Notes under the pieces: model-generated
The model's input: the letters and a program-made list of their open reading frames with translations, nothing else
Told to the model about the DNA's origin: nothing
Databases searched by the model: none
Program-made: the position numbers and the translations under genes
Assembly: GCF_915403165.1 (NCBI RefSeq)
Contig: NZ_OU659204.1
Span: forward strand, 1,488,001 to 1,552,000
Direction: 5' to 3'
Length of the DNA stretch: 64,000 bases
Origin: Providencia alcalifaciens
GTDB taxonomy: Bacteria; Pseudomonadota; Gammaproteobacteria; Enterobacterales; Enterobacteriaceae
Shown here: positions 51,324 through 60,424 of the stretch, in pieces
Position numbering within the stretch: position 1 is the first letter of the stretch
Layout: each line of letters opens with the position of its first letter

Positions 51324-51800
51324 TTACTTTATACATCTGGAAGTGCTATCGAGTTTTTTGACTAACCAGAGACCACTTTGCTTCATCGCGTAACCAAATA
51401 AAACGCCGACAATAAGCGACGGGATAGTCAATTGCCAATTTCCTTGAGCGGCAAAGGTTGCACAGGCACCAATAAAGGTTCCTGGGATATAGGCAAGCCA
51501 CGATTTTTGGGCTTGAAAACACATGATAAAAGCGATAACCGTAGTCACAAAGTAGCCTGCAAAATTAGGTAAGTCATGGGTGAGTTTATCGCTATGAATA
51601 ATGACTAATCCCCAAACAACACCACTTAGCGCTGTTAATGCAGTGACAAGCAATCCCTTTATCCCTTCTTTGGGATAAGCAAAATAAGCCGTGCAGCCTA
51701 AAAATCCCGCCCAACTGATCAAGCCAAATACATCTGCAACCCATGCCCATAACCCAGAAAGAATTGCAGTCGTTAATGATAGAGAAAAAAGTAGTTTCAC
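51324..51800 (-). CDS. DUF1097-type inner membrane protein, 158 residues
   Basis: The protein has about five membrane spans (for example LFSLSLTTAILSGLWAW and AGYFVTTVIAFIMCFQA) and resembles the DUF1097 group, such as E. coli YcdZ. The start is GTG at 51800. Composition is that of the host, so the chromosome backbone has resumed by here. Transport role unknown. Confidence 0.75.
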   Translation of the reverse strand: MKLLFSLSLTTAILSGLWAWVADVFGLISWAGFLGCTAYFAYPKEGIKGLLVTALTALSGVVWGLVIIHSDKLTHDLPNFAGYFVTTVIAFIMCFQAQKSWLAYIPGTFIGACATFAAQGNWQLTIPSLIVGVLFGYAMKQSGLWLVKKLDSTSRCIK

Positions 51801-51953
51801 AATGCGTACTTCATGAATGAGTTAAGATAACAAATTTAAGAAAGCTGAGCATTGTATAGAGGGATGTAACGCGTTGCAATTGGAGAGTTATTTTTTTGAA
51901 GTAGGTCATACTGAGGACATATTAAATTAGGCCCTACCTTATCTATACTATTT

Positions 51954-52130
51954 ATGCGTGTTCAATACGCACTGTTTGATAGAGGATACTTTAATGGTCC
52001 TATTGATGGTGTGATGGGACCTGCAACACGTACGGCAATTAACAATTATCGCAGAGCACATGGCTTGCCATTAACCGCTTATATTGATGTTGATTTACTG
52101 AATTCATTAGGAATTTATGCATCAAGTTAA
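51954..52130 (+). pseudogene. Peptidoglycan-binding domain remnant, 58 residues
   Basis: The frame MRVQYALFDRGYFNGPIDGVMGPATRTAINNYRR is a nearly complete PG_binding_1 domain (GYF-G-IDG-GP-TR). It lacks a signal peptide, has no ribosome binding site, and the frame upstream is closed 42 bases away. It is most likely the 3' end of a degraded host gene. Confidence 0.6.
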
Positions 52131-52164
52131 GATCTTCTGGATAAAGACTAAATTGTTATAGAAA

Positions 52165-52195
52165 TTAAAAATAGCACCAATAAAATTGGTGCTAT
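52165..52195 (-). terminator. Terminator of the YadA-like gene
   Basis: A perfect 11-bp stem (52171-52181 with 52185-52195) is followed on the minus strand by TTTTTAATTT. Confidence 0.8.
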
Positions 52196-52261
52196 ACATT
52201 AATGGCATTAGAGAGGAAAGCGTAAGAGATTACTGGCTTTTAATCTTGGCAGTTACCAATA

Positions 52262-53425
52262 TCACCAGCCGTAGGCAATACCTGCACCAATAACCGCACT
52301 ATCAGAATTATTCCAAGAAATAGAGCTACGGACGTTTAAATTTTGTTTAATTTGATATTGAGCACCCGCGGCGACGGCTTTGCCATTCTTGAAATTACCT
52401 GCGCCTAAACCCATGCTGAAACGGTTGCCCGTAACATAGGGAATATTGCTCATTGCAGCTACGGAAGCGATACCTGCATTGGCATCACGAGCGGTTTGGT
52501 TGATTTTACTTTCCATTTGGTCCAGTCGCGAATTGAACTGCTTAAATTGTCTCTTATCGAGAGTATTTTGTTGATCAAGTTTATTAAAGCGCTCTGTATT
52601 TAAGGTTTGTTGATTACGCATGATTACATCTGCGTACTCCTTGCTTTTTTGTTCCGCCTCTTCAATAAGTAGGCTAGTCACTGCATCACTATCTTTAACG
52701 CTGATCTTTAATTCCTCGATAGCTGTATTTAATACTAACGTATCTTTTTCATGTTTTTTGTTTGTATCATTAATTAATAATGTCGTAATTGCTTCGCTTC
52801 TAAATACTTCATCATCAATATTTTTTTTATTTTTAGTTTCACTCTTGACAATACTTTTTTCTAGATTAGATAGTGAGCCTTTCATTTTTTGGAGAGAATT
52901 TGATAATGTATTACTATTTTTTAAGCTCTCTTCTTGATAGTCATTGGTTTTATCAGTTAAATCGTTAATAGAACTATTTAATACATTAATTGATAAACTA
53001 TTATCTTTAATTTTATCGTCTAAATTATCTAGTGTATTTTGTAGATGTAGAGCAGAAGGAGTAGGTGATGAAAGCGATGTACCTATAACTGGTGTTGGAG
53101 GATTGTAGTTCGGTCTAAATAAAGGATCATTGGATGACGGGTTAGAGCTTTCTGCAGTGGATATGTTAGTTAATGGTGATAACGTTTCTATAGCTGTACT
53201 GTAGATATCAAGGGCTGGCATCATCTCATTTACTATGTTTATATATTTTTCAGCTTTAGCTTCATTCGCAATATCTATAGTGCTTCGATTATCTTCATGT
53301 CGATGTTCTGGATAATCATAAGGTGCATTTATCTCATCTTTATAGTTATCTATTGCAAATGTTTGAGAGGATAGAGATGTGAGAATAACCACACTAAGTG
53401 TACTTAATAATAATTTATTTTTCAT
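52262..53425 (-). CDS. YadA-type trimeric autotransporter adhesin, short form
   Basis: 387 residues: a signal peptide (MKNKLLLSTLSVVILTSLSSQTFA), a proline-containing region, a long coiled-coil stalk (130-300) and a C-terminal YadA anchor (ANAGIASVAAMSNIPYVTGNRFSMGLGAGNF...AGIAYGW) ending in tryptophan. It would trimerise in the outer membrane. There is almost no head domain, as in the Eib and short stalk-type adhesins, so the binding target is unclear. The start follows GGAAATT. Confidence 0.85.
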   Translation of the reverse strand: MKNKLLLSTLSVVILTSLSSQTFAIDNYKDEINAPYDYPEHRHEDNRSTIDIANEAKAEKYINIVNEMMPALDIYSTAIETLSPLTNISTAESSNPSSNDPLFRPNYNPPTPVIGTSLSSPTPSALHLQNTLDNLDDKIKDNSLSINVLNSSINDLTDKTNDYQEESLKNSNTLSNSLQKMKGSLSNLEKSIVKSETKNKKNIDDEVFRSEAITTLLINDTNKKHEKDTLVLNTAIEELKISVKDSDAVTSLLIEEAEQKSKEYADVIMRNQQTLNTERFNKLDQQNTLDKRQFKQFNSRLDQMESKINQTARDANAGIASVAAMSNIPYVTGNRFSMGLGAGNFKNGKAVAAGAQYQIKQNLNVRSSISWNNSDSAVIGAGIAYGW

Positions 53426-53672
53426 AACGAAATTTCCATATAACGAATAAAAATCAGAAAGGAATAATTCAGGTAAATTATTCTTCAGAAAAAAACGTTG
53501 GAATGATAATTTGGATATTAAAAAAAATAAAATCCGTTTTTATTTTTAATTAACTCGGAAAAATCGTGTTGGATGAAGATTAATACAATGGGATTGATGA
53601 AGGGAATGAAGTGTAATCCTTAGATGCTTTAAAGCAATTTAAAGATTAATTTTTACTAGGCTAATAATTTAG

Positions 53673-53700
53673 AAAAAGGGGAATACTAAATACATTCCCC
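53673..53700 (-). terminator. Terminator of the DUF4822 gene
   Basis: Stem GGGGAAT/ATTCCCC (53678-53684, 53694-53700), followed on the minus strand by five Ts. Confidence 0.75.
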
Positions 53701-53714
53701 AATTATGGTATGAA

Positions 53715-54197
53715 CTATTTTTTCACTTTATGGATGATGTCAAAATACTTGGTTTTATCATCCTGTGATGGGTAGATGCGGTAAGTGTACTCTTCCGGTG
53801 TCACCGTCACGTTTTCAACCACACGCGTGAACAGGACTTCACCTTTGTCATCTTTGGCCGTTAATGAACGGGTTTTGCCATCTTCGCTGAATGACCAATC
53901 ACCCTGCATTTTTGGAGCTCCTTCAAGAGTTAGCATCTTAAAAGTGCCATCGGGGTAATATTCTGCAAGCCCAAAGAAGTTTGCCACTTGTTTATCTGTT
54001 GCTGGCACCTCTTTTTTATCTTGATCGACAGCTTGAGTCGTCACCCAGACTTTATCAATCATAATCTCTTCATAGGCATTGGCTTTTTTGGCGCTAACGG
54101 CTTGTTTTGCAACAGGTGCTGTTGAGTTAGCTTGAGCCGTAAAAGCGGCAGTGGTGGACATCACAATCAGGGCGGCAATAATCGGTTTTAATTTCAT
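53715..54197 (-). CDS. DUF4822 periplasmic protein, 160 residues
   Basis: The ATG at 54197 has GGAG; the longer frame to 54257 would prefix a second hydrophobic segment. A signal peptide (MKLKPIIAALIVMSTTAAFTAQA) precedes a single beta-rich domain (KVWVTTQAVDQ, YYPDGTFKMLTLEGAPKMQGDWSFSEDGKTR, YTYRIYPSQDD) typical of DUF4822. It should be periplasmic; function unknown. Confidence 0.8.
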   Translation of the reverse strand: MKLKPIIAALIVMSTTAAFTAQANSTAPVAKQAVSAKKANAYEEIMIDKVWVTTQAVDQDKKEVPATDKQVANFFGLAEYYPDGTFKMLTLEGAPKMQGDWSFSEDGKTRSLTAKDDKGEVLFTRVVENVTVTPEEYTYRIYPSQDDKTKYFDIIHKVKK

Positions 54198-54759
54198 AAG
54201 AACTCCATTTATTAAGATTAGAAATGTGAGTAACAAAATCGAACAGGTCTTCATCATTAATTAAACAGCGAACAAAGCAAAGGTAAGAATTATGATTAAG
54301 TATTAAAAACGTAAGCTTATGTTGGGTTATGTATTCAAAGAAAAGGGTTATCAGCAAACAGAATTCGGCTTATCCCGTGTAAATTTTCTGTTAAAAACAG
54401 TATTAAATAGAAAGTCGAAATAAAATTATAGCTAAGCTATCTAATCAGTGTTAATTCAGATTTATATTTTGATCGGTTCGCCATGTAAAATTTACAAATA
54501 CTATTTTATGCGGACTATCTGATCTCGATGAAATACGTTGGGCCTGCCTGTAGAAATGGGCTGTACGGAGAGTTTTCTGGTGATTTCAGATGTATTTTGT
54601 CTTAGATCATGTTATTTTTCTGTGAAATTTTCATCTCCAAGCCACTTTGCCATTTTTTGCATCTTTTGTGGGCAAAAAAAGGGCGATACTTTGACTCATA
54701 GGTTTGAGTAAAAATACATGGGCTTGAGTAAAAGTCATTGAATCAACAGGATTTTAGCT
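54198..54759. other. Intergenic region before def
   Basis: No gene is evident in these 560 bases. Near the def side the piece TTGAGTAAAA occurs twice (about 54704 and 54724), and TTGACT at about 54691 could be a -35 box. The rest is AT-rich and without clear signals. Confidence 0.4.
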
Positions 54760-55266
54760 ATGGCAGTAAGAGAGATTATTGAAATTCCAGATGAAAGATT
54801 GCGTATTCAGTGCAGTCCCGTTACGGATTTCGCAGCAGTACAAACATTGGTCGATGATTTAATTGAAACCATGTACAGCACTGACAACGGTATTGGGCTG
54901 GCGGCAACGCAAATCGCCGAAACTAAAGCCATTATGGTGATTGATATTTCGGAAGAACGTAATGAGCCAATGGTATTTATCAACCCGCAAATTATTGAGA
55001 GCGAAGGGGAGACAAGCTATCAAGAGGGTTGTTTATCCGTACCAGATGTTTACGCGGATGTACCACGCTTTTTACGTGTGAAGGTGAAGGCGTTTGACCG
55101 TGACGGCAAGGAGTTTGTTGTCGACAGTGACGAGTTTTTAGCGATTGTCATGCAACATGAAATTGACCATTTAAACGGTAAAGTGTTTATTGACCACTTA
55201 TCCACGTTAAAGCGCAATATGTTGTTGAAAAAGCTTAAAAAGCAGCAAAGATTGAAACAGCAGTAA
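54760..55266 (+). CDS. def: Peptide deformylase, additional copy
   Basis: The 168-residue metalloenzyme has the three family motifs: GIGLAATQ (residues 44-51), EGCLS near residue 90, and QHEIDH near 131, which gives the metal-binding Cys and two His. It removes formyl groups from new proteins. It is apart from fmt, which accompanies the housekeeping def, so this is probably a second copy. The lysine-rich tail (KKLKKQQRLKQQ) is unusual. Confidence 0.9.
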   Translation: MAVREIIEIPDERLRIQCSPVTDFAAVQTLVDDLIETMYSTDNGIGLAATQIAETKAIMVIDISEERNEPMVFINPQIIESEGETSYQEGCLSVPDVYADVPRFLRVKVKAFDRDGKEFVVDSDEFLAIVMQHEIDHLNGKVFIDHLSTLKRNMLLKKLKKQQRLKQQ

Positions 55267-55412
55267 AGATTAAAATAACAGCAATCCCCGTCTATTTTAC
55301 GGCTTCCCGAGACCCAACAAGTGTGATTCGGGGAGCTGCTATTGCGTGCTTTGTGCCAATTGGGTTGTCCTATTAAGTTAAGCGTCAGGTGAACTGCCTG
55401 ACACTTTACCGT

Positions 55413-55802
55413 TTACTCGAGAGGTTTAATAACCCTTGGAGCATCGGGTTGATCAAATTGGCCGTAGCTATTATTCAAAACCTTTTGTTGGTCGAGCTGT
55501 TTGATTTCTTTACTTAAAAAATTCAAATGATTTTGTAAGTGTTCTTTTGTCACTCGTTCGTTTTCAATGATCTGGTGTAGTAACTGCACAAAGTCGTCAG
55601 TAATAGGTTGTTCCTGCTCATATTCTTCAGTCAGAGCCGTTAAATTCTCAACGGCAAGGACATATTCAGTTTCACGGGAGATTAATGACTCCCATTCCCC
55701 TGATTGTGCGAGCGAAACTAAGTTTTCACTTAATATTAAGACATTACGATATATTTCAAGTAAATAGAGAGGATTTTTATTGTCCACCTGGTTATCTTTC
55801 AT
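55413..55802 (-). CDS. fliT: Flagellar export chaperone FliT
   Basis: The start at 55802 overlaps the end of fliS by 11 bases, as usual; the frame further upstream lies inside fliS. The 129-residue helical protein has FliT features (LYLLEIYRNVLILSENLVSLAQSGEWESLI). It escorts the cap protein FliD and in relatives also controls FlhDC. The C-terminal 40 residues extend beyond typical length. Confidence 0.85.
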   Translation of the reverse strand: MKDNQVDNKNPLYLLEIYRNVLILSENLVSLAQSGEWESLISRETEYVLAVENLTALTEEYEQEQPITDDFVQLLHQIIENERVTKEHLQNHLNFLSKEIKQLDQQKVLNNSYGQFDQPDAPRVIKPLE

Positions 55803-56190
55803 CCACATTTGCACCGATTTGTTGCCATGCAGAGGCGATATCGGAGAGTAATTGGTAAACTTCTTGGACATAAGTCACGTTATTTTCTATGTTGGCGCGG
55901 AGCAATTGCCGCGTCATGTATTCATACAAATTCGCTAAATTTTCAGCAAGTTCGCCACCAGCCTCGTAATTTAGCGATTGTTTTAATCCCGTGTCAATGA
56001 TGTCGATTGCTTTTGAGATTTCTTTACCCTTTTCAGCAATGTTTCCCTGCTCCATAAAAATCTCTCCCCGTTTAAGGGCACTTAAGGCCCCTTTAAACAG
56101 GATTTGGATCAGTTGATACGGGGTCGCATTGGCGATTTCACTCTCCAAACTGACCTGCTGATAGGCTTGATTAGCTTTACGTTGATACAT
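55792..56190 (-). CDS. fliS: Flagellin export chaperone FliS
   Basis: 132 residues, helical, with the family start YQRKANQAYQQVSLESEIANATPYQLIQILF and the GEIFMEQGNIAEKGKEISKAIDII segment. It binds the C-terminus of flagellin before export. It lies 4 bases after fliD and is read in the same transcript. Confidence 0.95.
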   Translation of the reverse strand: MYQRKANQAYQQVSLESEIANATPYQLIQILFKGALSALKRGEIFMEQGNIAEKGKEISKAIDIIDTGLKQSLNYEAGGELAENLANLYEYMTRQLLRANIENNVTYVQEVYQLLSDIASAWQQIGANVDER

Positions 56191-56194
56191 ACGG

Positions 56195-57628
56195 TTAACC
56201 TAAAAGTCTGCCTAATGAATTAGTGGTGCTGTTCAATGAACTCATCATTTTATCGAGGTTCTGGAACTGTCTACGGTGCATATCCATAGTATTTTCAATT
56301 TGCTTATTAGTTTGTTCAATACGCTTGTCTAAGCTTTTTTTCTTACGTTGAACACCATCGGTTGCGTTATGTAGCGTACCTTCTTTCGTATCTAACGTTT
56401 CTTTTAGAAAGTTAAAGTTTTCCGTGGCAAATCCGGTTTTTTCACCGTCACCAGCAAAGAATACTTTTACGCTAGATGGGTTATCTTTTAGTGCACTATC
56501 GAGTTTTTTACTGTCGATTTCTAATGTACCGTCCAGCTTTTGCTTAATCCCCATTTTATTCAGCAGGTTTAATTCACCGCTATCTTGTGGGCTACGTACT
56601 TGGGTACGTAAGGTACTTTGAATAGTGCGAAGAGTAGAGTCGCCAATTAATGGTCCATTGGTTTTATCTGGAGTGGTGCCATTTTTAGTTGGTGTATATT
56701 TAGTGAGTTCTTTGGCTAAGGTTTGGAACTCATTATAGGCATCCACCCACGCTTTGATTTTAGCTTTAGCTGGTTCAATATCTTCAGAGATAATTAAATG
56801 GTCTGATTTACCATCTTCACTTTCTTTCTTTAAAGACAGAGTTAAACCAGGAAATAGGTCTTTGGCTTCGTTAGTTTGTGACTCTAATTCGAAACCATCA
56901 ATAATGAGTTCAGCATTTTGTGGTGGAACTTTTTGTTCCATGCCGCTCTTGGCTTCATCCACAATCGTGACTTTACCATCGACTAAGGTTGATTCGACAT
57001 TCAGCACTTTTGCTAATTTATCATCGCCATCAACACTGATACTCATACGGTTATCAGTACCCGCTTTTTTCGAGGTGACAACTAAGTGGTATTGATTGTC
57101 TTTATCTTTGATAACAGAAGCAGAAACGCCTTTATCGGTTTTATTAATGGCGTCGGCAATCTCGATTAATGATGTGCTACCTGCATCAAGCTTGATGACG
57201 ATTTTATCTTTATCTTCTTTTTGTGAAGGCTGAGTGATCGTAATCGTGCGTTCTTTCTCTGAACCACCTAGTAATTCTTTATTATCGCTATGCCCTTTAG
57301 TGGCGATAGTTTGCGCCTTAGCCAGTTGGGTGACTTTAACGTCATGTACACCAGCAACCGCTTTACCATCGGTTTTGACATCAAAGGCTTTATATTCACC
57401 ACTCACTTTGGTCGTACTGATGTCTTGATATTTCTTGAGATCTTCCGCCGCTTTTTTCAGTTTTTCTAATGAAGATTGCATCTTACCAAATGCACTGATT
57501 TGCGCATCATAGCTGGCTTTTTGTTGTGTTAATGGATCTAAGCGGCGCTTTTCCATCGCCTCCAATTGGTCCATTTGTACATTTAAGTCTAAGTTAGCCC
57601 CGATACCAAGTGTGGATATGCCTGCCAT
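56195..57628 (-). CDS. fliD: Flagellar filament cap FliD
   Basis: The 477-residue cap protein has the N-terminal start GISTLGIGANLDLNVQMDQL, the FliD_N and FliD_C regions and a C-terminal coiled coil. AGGAGA precedes the ATG. A sigma-28 promoter lies upstream. It caps the filament and helps flagellin fold; the middle domain is the variable, exposed part. Confidence 0.95.
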   Translation of the reverse strand: MAGISTLGIGANLDLNVQMDQLEAMEKRRLDPLTQQKASYDAQISAFGKMQSSLEKLKKAAEDLKKYQDISTTKVSGEYKAFDVKTDGKAVAGVHDVKVTQLAKAQTIATKGHSDNKELLGGSEKERTITITQPSQKEDKDKIVIKLDAGSTSLIEIADAINKTDKGVSASVIKDKDNQYHLVVTSKKAGTDNRMSISVDGDDKLAKVLNVESTLVDGKVTIVDEAKSGMEQKVPPQNAELIIDGFELESQTNEAKDLFPGLTLSLKKESEDGKSDHLIISEDIEPAKAKIKAWVDAYNEFQTLAKELTKYTPTKNGTTPDKTNGPLIGDSTLRTIQSTLRTQVRSPQDSGELNLLNKMGIKQKLDGTLEIDSKKLDSALKDNPSSVKVFFAGDGEKTGFATENFNFLKETLDTKEGTLHNATDGVQRKKKSLDKRIEQTNKQIENTMDMHRRQFQNLDKMMSSLNSTTNSLGRLLG

Positions 57629-57677
57629 AAATCTCTCCTGAATATTAAACCCTGAAAATAAATTCGTATTTAGTCCT

Positions 57678-57704
57678 TTATCGGCGAATTGGGGAAAAAT
57701 ATTA
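57678..57704 (-). promoter_or_regulatory. Sigma-28 promoter of fliDST
   Basis: On the minus strand, TAAT (57701-57704) and GCCGATAA (57678-57685) are separated by 15 bases, one mismatch from the FliA consensus TAAA-N15-GCCGATAA. Confidence 0.85.
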
Positions 57705-57886
57705 GACTATTCTGAGAAATAATAATGGAAGGAGTTAAACCGTAAAAAGCAGGTAATTAGGCTTATTGAATAAAAATGATAAGGACATTAACCATAATCG
57801 AAGGGTTTAATAAAAAATTTAGTGTGAAAAAAGCTGATTCCAACGCACTTTTGCCGTTATTCGTGAAAAAATTTTATAAAAATGGC

Positions 57887-57913
57887 TAAAGGGGTTTTGG
57901 GTGCCGCCGATAA
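57887..57913 (+). promoter_or_regulatory. Sigma-28 promoter of fliC
   Basis: TAAA (57887-57890), a 15-base spacer and GCCGATAA (57906-57913) match the FliA promoter consensus exactly. It drives fliC, 74 bases upstream of the start codon. Confidence 0.95.
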
Positions 57914-57986
57914 TGTTATTGCTGACAAAACAATTACACGGTTAAGCCGCAGGCTTGACTTACATTGAATAATTAAGGAATACATC

Positions 57987-59099
57987 ATGGCACAAGTCAT
58001 TAACACCAACATTCTGTCTCTGACTACTCAGAACAACTTAAACCGTTCACAAGGCGTATTAGGCTCTGCTATTGAGCGTTTATCTTCTGGTTCACGTATC
58101 AACAGCGCAAAAGATGACGCTGCGGGTCAAGCAATTGCTAACCGTTTCACTGCAAACATCAAAGGTTTAACTCAAGCTTCTCGTAACGCAAACGACGGTA
58201 TCTCTATTGCACAAACAACTGAAGGTGCACTGAACGAGATTAACGATAACTTACAACGTATTCGTGAGCTGACTGTTCAAGCGAAAAACGGTTCTAACTC
58301 TAACTCAGATATCACTTCAATCCAAAACGAAGTGACTGAACGTTTAGCTGAAATCACTCGTATTTCAGATCAAACTCAATTTAACGGCGTGAAAGTTCTG
58401 AGCGGCGAAAAAACTGAGATGAGCATCCAAGTAGGTACTAACGATAACGAAGTGATCAAATTCAGCTTAGACAAAACTAACACTGAAACATTAGGTGTTT
58501 CTAGCGATAAACTGTTTGAAGCTACTCCTGCAGGTAAAAAAGGTGTTACTGCTAAAGGTGCAACAGATGTTACTGCTGATAAAGTAGGTGTTGCAGGTGG
58601 TACTGCTTATGAAACTGGTTTAGCAGTAAAAGAGTATACTGTTGATGGTAAAGCAGTCGCGGGACAATATATTGCGACAAAAGGCGGTAAAGATTATTTA
58701 GTTTCTAATGCAGACTTTGAGGCTGGAACAGGTACAGAAGTTAACTTAAAAGCGACTTCAGCTGTTGCAGGCAAAGAGTTTACTCCAGATGCAGGTAAAG
58801 ATGCACCTGCTGGATTGGAAGTTAAAGGCGACGCTCTGGCAACTTTAGACGCTGCAATCAACAAAGTTGATGAAAGCCGTTCTAAATTAGGTGCGATTCA
58901 AAACCGTTTCCAATCTACTATCAACAACCTGAACAACTCTGTTAACAACCTGAGCGCAGCACGTAGCCGTATCCAAGATGCTGACTTCGCGACAGAAGTT
59001 TCTAACATGAGCCGTGGTCAGATTCTGCAACAAGCAGGTACTGCTGTGTTAGCGCAAGCTAACCAAGTTCCACAAGGTGTGTTAAGCCTGTTACGTTAA
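57987..59099 (+). CDS. fliC: Flagellin FliC
   Basis: The 370-residue flagellin has conserved D0/D1 ends (AQVINTNILSLTTQNNLNRSQ and the C-terminal NMSRGQILQQAGTAVLAQANQVPQGVLSLL). The central 175-300 variable part is short and rich in Lys, Ala, Gly and Thr (H-antigen region). It forms the filament after export by the flagellar system. A strong terminator follows. Confidence 0.97.
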   Translation: MAQVINTNILSLTTQNNLNRSQGVLGSAIERLSSGSRINSAKDDAAGQAIANRFTANIKGLTQASRNANDGISIAQTTEGALNEINDNLQRIRELTVQAKNGSNSNSDITSIQNEVTERLAEITRISDQTQFNGVKVLSGEKTEMSIQVGTNDNEVIKFSLDKTNTETLGVSSDKLFEATPAGKKGVTAKGATDVTADKVGVAGGTAYETGLAVKEYTVDGKAVAGQYIATKGGKDYLVSNADFEAGTGTEVNLKATSAVAGKEFTPDAGKDAPAGLEVKGDALATLDAAINKVDESRSKLGAIQNRFQSTINNLNNSVNNLSAARSRIQDADFATEVSNMSRGQILQQAGTAVLAQANQVPQGVLSLLR

Positions 59100-59120
59100 T
59101 TCGTGATCGGTTTCTGAGAT

Positions 59121-59146
59121 AAAAGGCCAGCAATGCTGGCCTTTTT
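59121..59146 (+). terminator. Terminator of fliC
   Basis: Stem AAAAGGCCAGC/GCTGGCCTTTTT with AAT loop (59121-59131, 59135-59146). Confidence 0.9.
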
Positions 59147-59152
59147 CATGCC

Positions 59153-59270
59153 CGTTATACTTCGCGCCGCAGCGTTGTTGGCTGCACTAAATTACCCTAG
59201 TCACATACTTCAGTATGCTCCTAGGGATAATTCAGCTTGCCGCCTAGCTGCAACACGAATTATTTAGGGC
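59153..59270. repeat. Palindromic intergenic repeat, copy 1
   Basis: A 118-bp element from CGTTATACTTCG to CGAATTATTTAGGGC, with inner palindromes (CATACTTCAGTATG at 59203-59216; GCAGCG...CTGC). It matches the copy at 60231-60349 at most positions. It resembles the non-coding palindromic repeats scattered in enterobacterial genomes. Confidence 0.8.
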
Positions 59271-59290
59271 GGGCTTTGGCGTTGTTAAGA

Positions 59291-59356
59291 GCAAAAGCAA
59301 GGTCAAAGGCAAGGTCAAAAGCAAAAGCAAAAGCAAAAGCAAAAGCAAAAGCAAAA
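59291..59356. repeat. Hexanucleotide array GCAAAA before fliA
   Basis: Eleven 6-base units: five degenerate (59291-59320) and six perfect GCAAAA (59321-59356). It lies 148 bases before the fliA start, in the stretch expected to hold its promoter. Confidence 0.9.
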
Positions 59357-59503
59357 AATAGACTCAAAAAATATTGGGCTCCATCAAATTTATTTAGGAT
59401 AAAAAGAATAACGGCTGATTTAGTGCCTTACTCTGCGGATTGAAATTACGCGTAACACAGATAATGGCTACCTTTAGTTAAAACTTGAAGGGTGATTCAG
59501 GTT

Positions 59504-60220
59504 GTGAGTGATTTATATACTGCCGAAGGTGTCATTAATAAAAATAGCCTATGGGAGCGTTATTACCCTCTAATACGCCATGAAGCCCTGAAACTGCAAG
59601 TCCGACTTCCTGCCAGCGTTGATATCGATGACCTAATCCAAGCGGGTGGCATCGGGCTACTCCACGCATTAGAACGTTTCGATGCCTCATTAGGTGCCTC
59701 TTTTGCCACTTATGCTGTGCAGCGGATCCGCGGATCCATGCTCGATGAACTGCGTAGCCGTGACTGGGTTCCCCGTAGTGTACGTCGCCAAGCCCGTGAA
59801 ATGACCAAAGCCATTGGTGAACTTGAGCAAAGCCTTGGGCGCAGTGCCACAGAGCCTGAAATTGCCAAAGCGCTGGATATCGACCTATCGGAATATCGCC
59901 AAGTGCTACTGGATACCAACAATAGCCAACTGTTCTCCTATGATGAATGGCATGAAGTGCACGGTGAAAGCTGCGAACCTTCAATGGATGAAGACGATGG
60001 CGGCAACCCACTGAGCTTATTAATGGAATCCAGCCTGAAAGAGCAAATCGTGGCGGCAATAGAACAATTGCCAGAGCGCGAAAAAATGGTGCTGACGCTG
60101 TATTACCAAGAAGAGCTGAATTTGAAGGAGATTGGTGCGGTGTTGGAGGTGGGGGAGTCGAGAGTTAGTCAGCTTCACAGTCAGGCCATCAAACGGTTGC
60201 GTTCTAAATTACGCTCGTAG
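59504..60220 (+). CDS. fliA: Sigma factor FliA (sigma-28)
   Basis: 238 residues, started at GTG (59504) to give the family N-terminus SDLYTAEGV; a GTG at 59492 would add four residues. Regions 2 (LIQAGGIGLLHALERFDASLGASFATYAVQRIRGSMLDELRSRDW) and 4 (LNLKEIGAVLEVGESRVSQLHSQAIKRLR) are complete. It reads the two sigma-28 promoters seen upstream of fliC and fliD. FlgM would inhibit it, but flgM is not in the window. Confidence 0.95.
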   Translation: MSDLYTAEGVINKNSLWERYYPLIRHEALKLQVRLPASVDIDDLIQAGGIGLLHALERFDASLGASFATYAVQRIRGSMLDELRSRDWVPRSVRRQAREMTKAIGELEQSLGRSATEPEIAKALDIDLSEYRQVLLDTNNSQLFSYDEWHEVHGESCEPSMDEDDGGNPLSLLMESSLKEQIVAAIEQLPEREKMVLTLYYQEELNLKEIGAVLEVGESRVSQLHSQAIKRLRSKLRS

Positions 60221-60230
60221 CTCGAACGCT

Positions 60231-60349
60231 CGTCATACTTCGAACCACAGCGTTGTTGGCTGCTCTCAGCTACCCGAATCACATACTTATGTATGCTCAT
60301 CGGGATATCTTCGTTTGCCGCCTAGCCGTGGATTCGAATTATTTAGAGC
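60231..60349. repeat. Palindromic intergenic repeat, copy 2
   Basis: Second copy of the 118-bp element, 10 bases after fliA, in the same orientation (CGTCATACTTCG ... CGAATTATTTAGAGC), with CATACTTATGTATG in the centre. It is followed, as is copy 1, by an A-rich repetitive stretch (60365-60425: ACAAAACCAAAACCAAAGCAAAAA). Confidence 0.8.
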
Positions 60350-60424
60350 ATTGGGGGAGTTATAATAAAGTACAAAACCAAAACCAAAGCAAAAATAAGG
60401 GCGAAATTAAGGAAAAATAAAAAA

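Noticed and set aside
59237..59443. Frame with an Ala-Lys repeat in the GCAAAA array
   Set aside because: It starts inside a palindromic repeat and consists mostly of the hexamer array; no ribosome binding site.
59535..60059. A 174-codon frame antisense to fliA
   Set aside because: Mirror of the conserved fliA coding sequence, with biased His/Arg/Trp composition.
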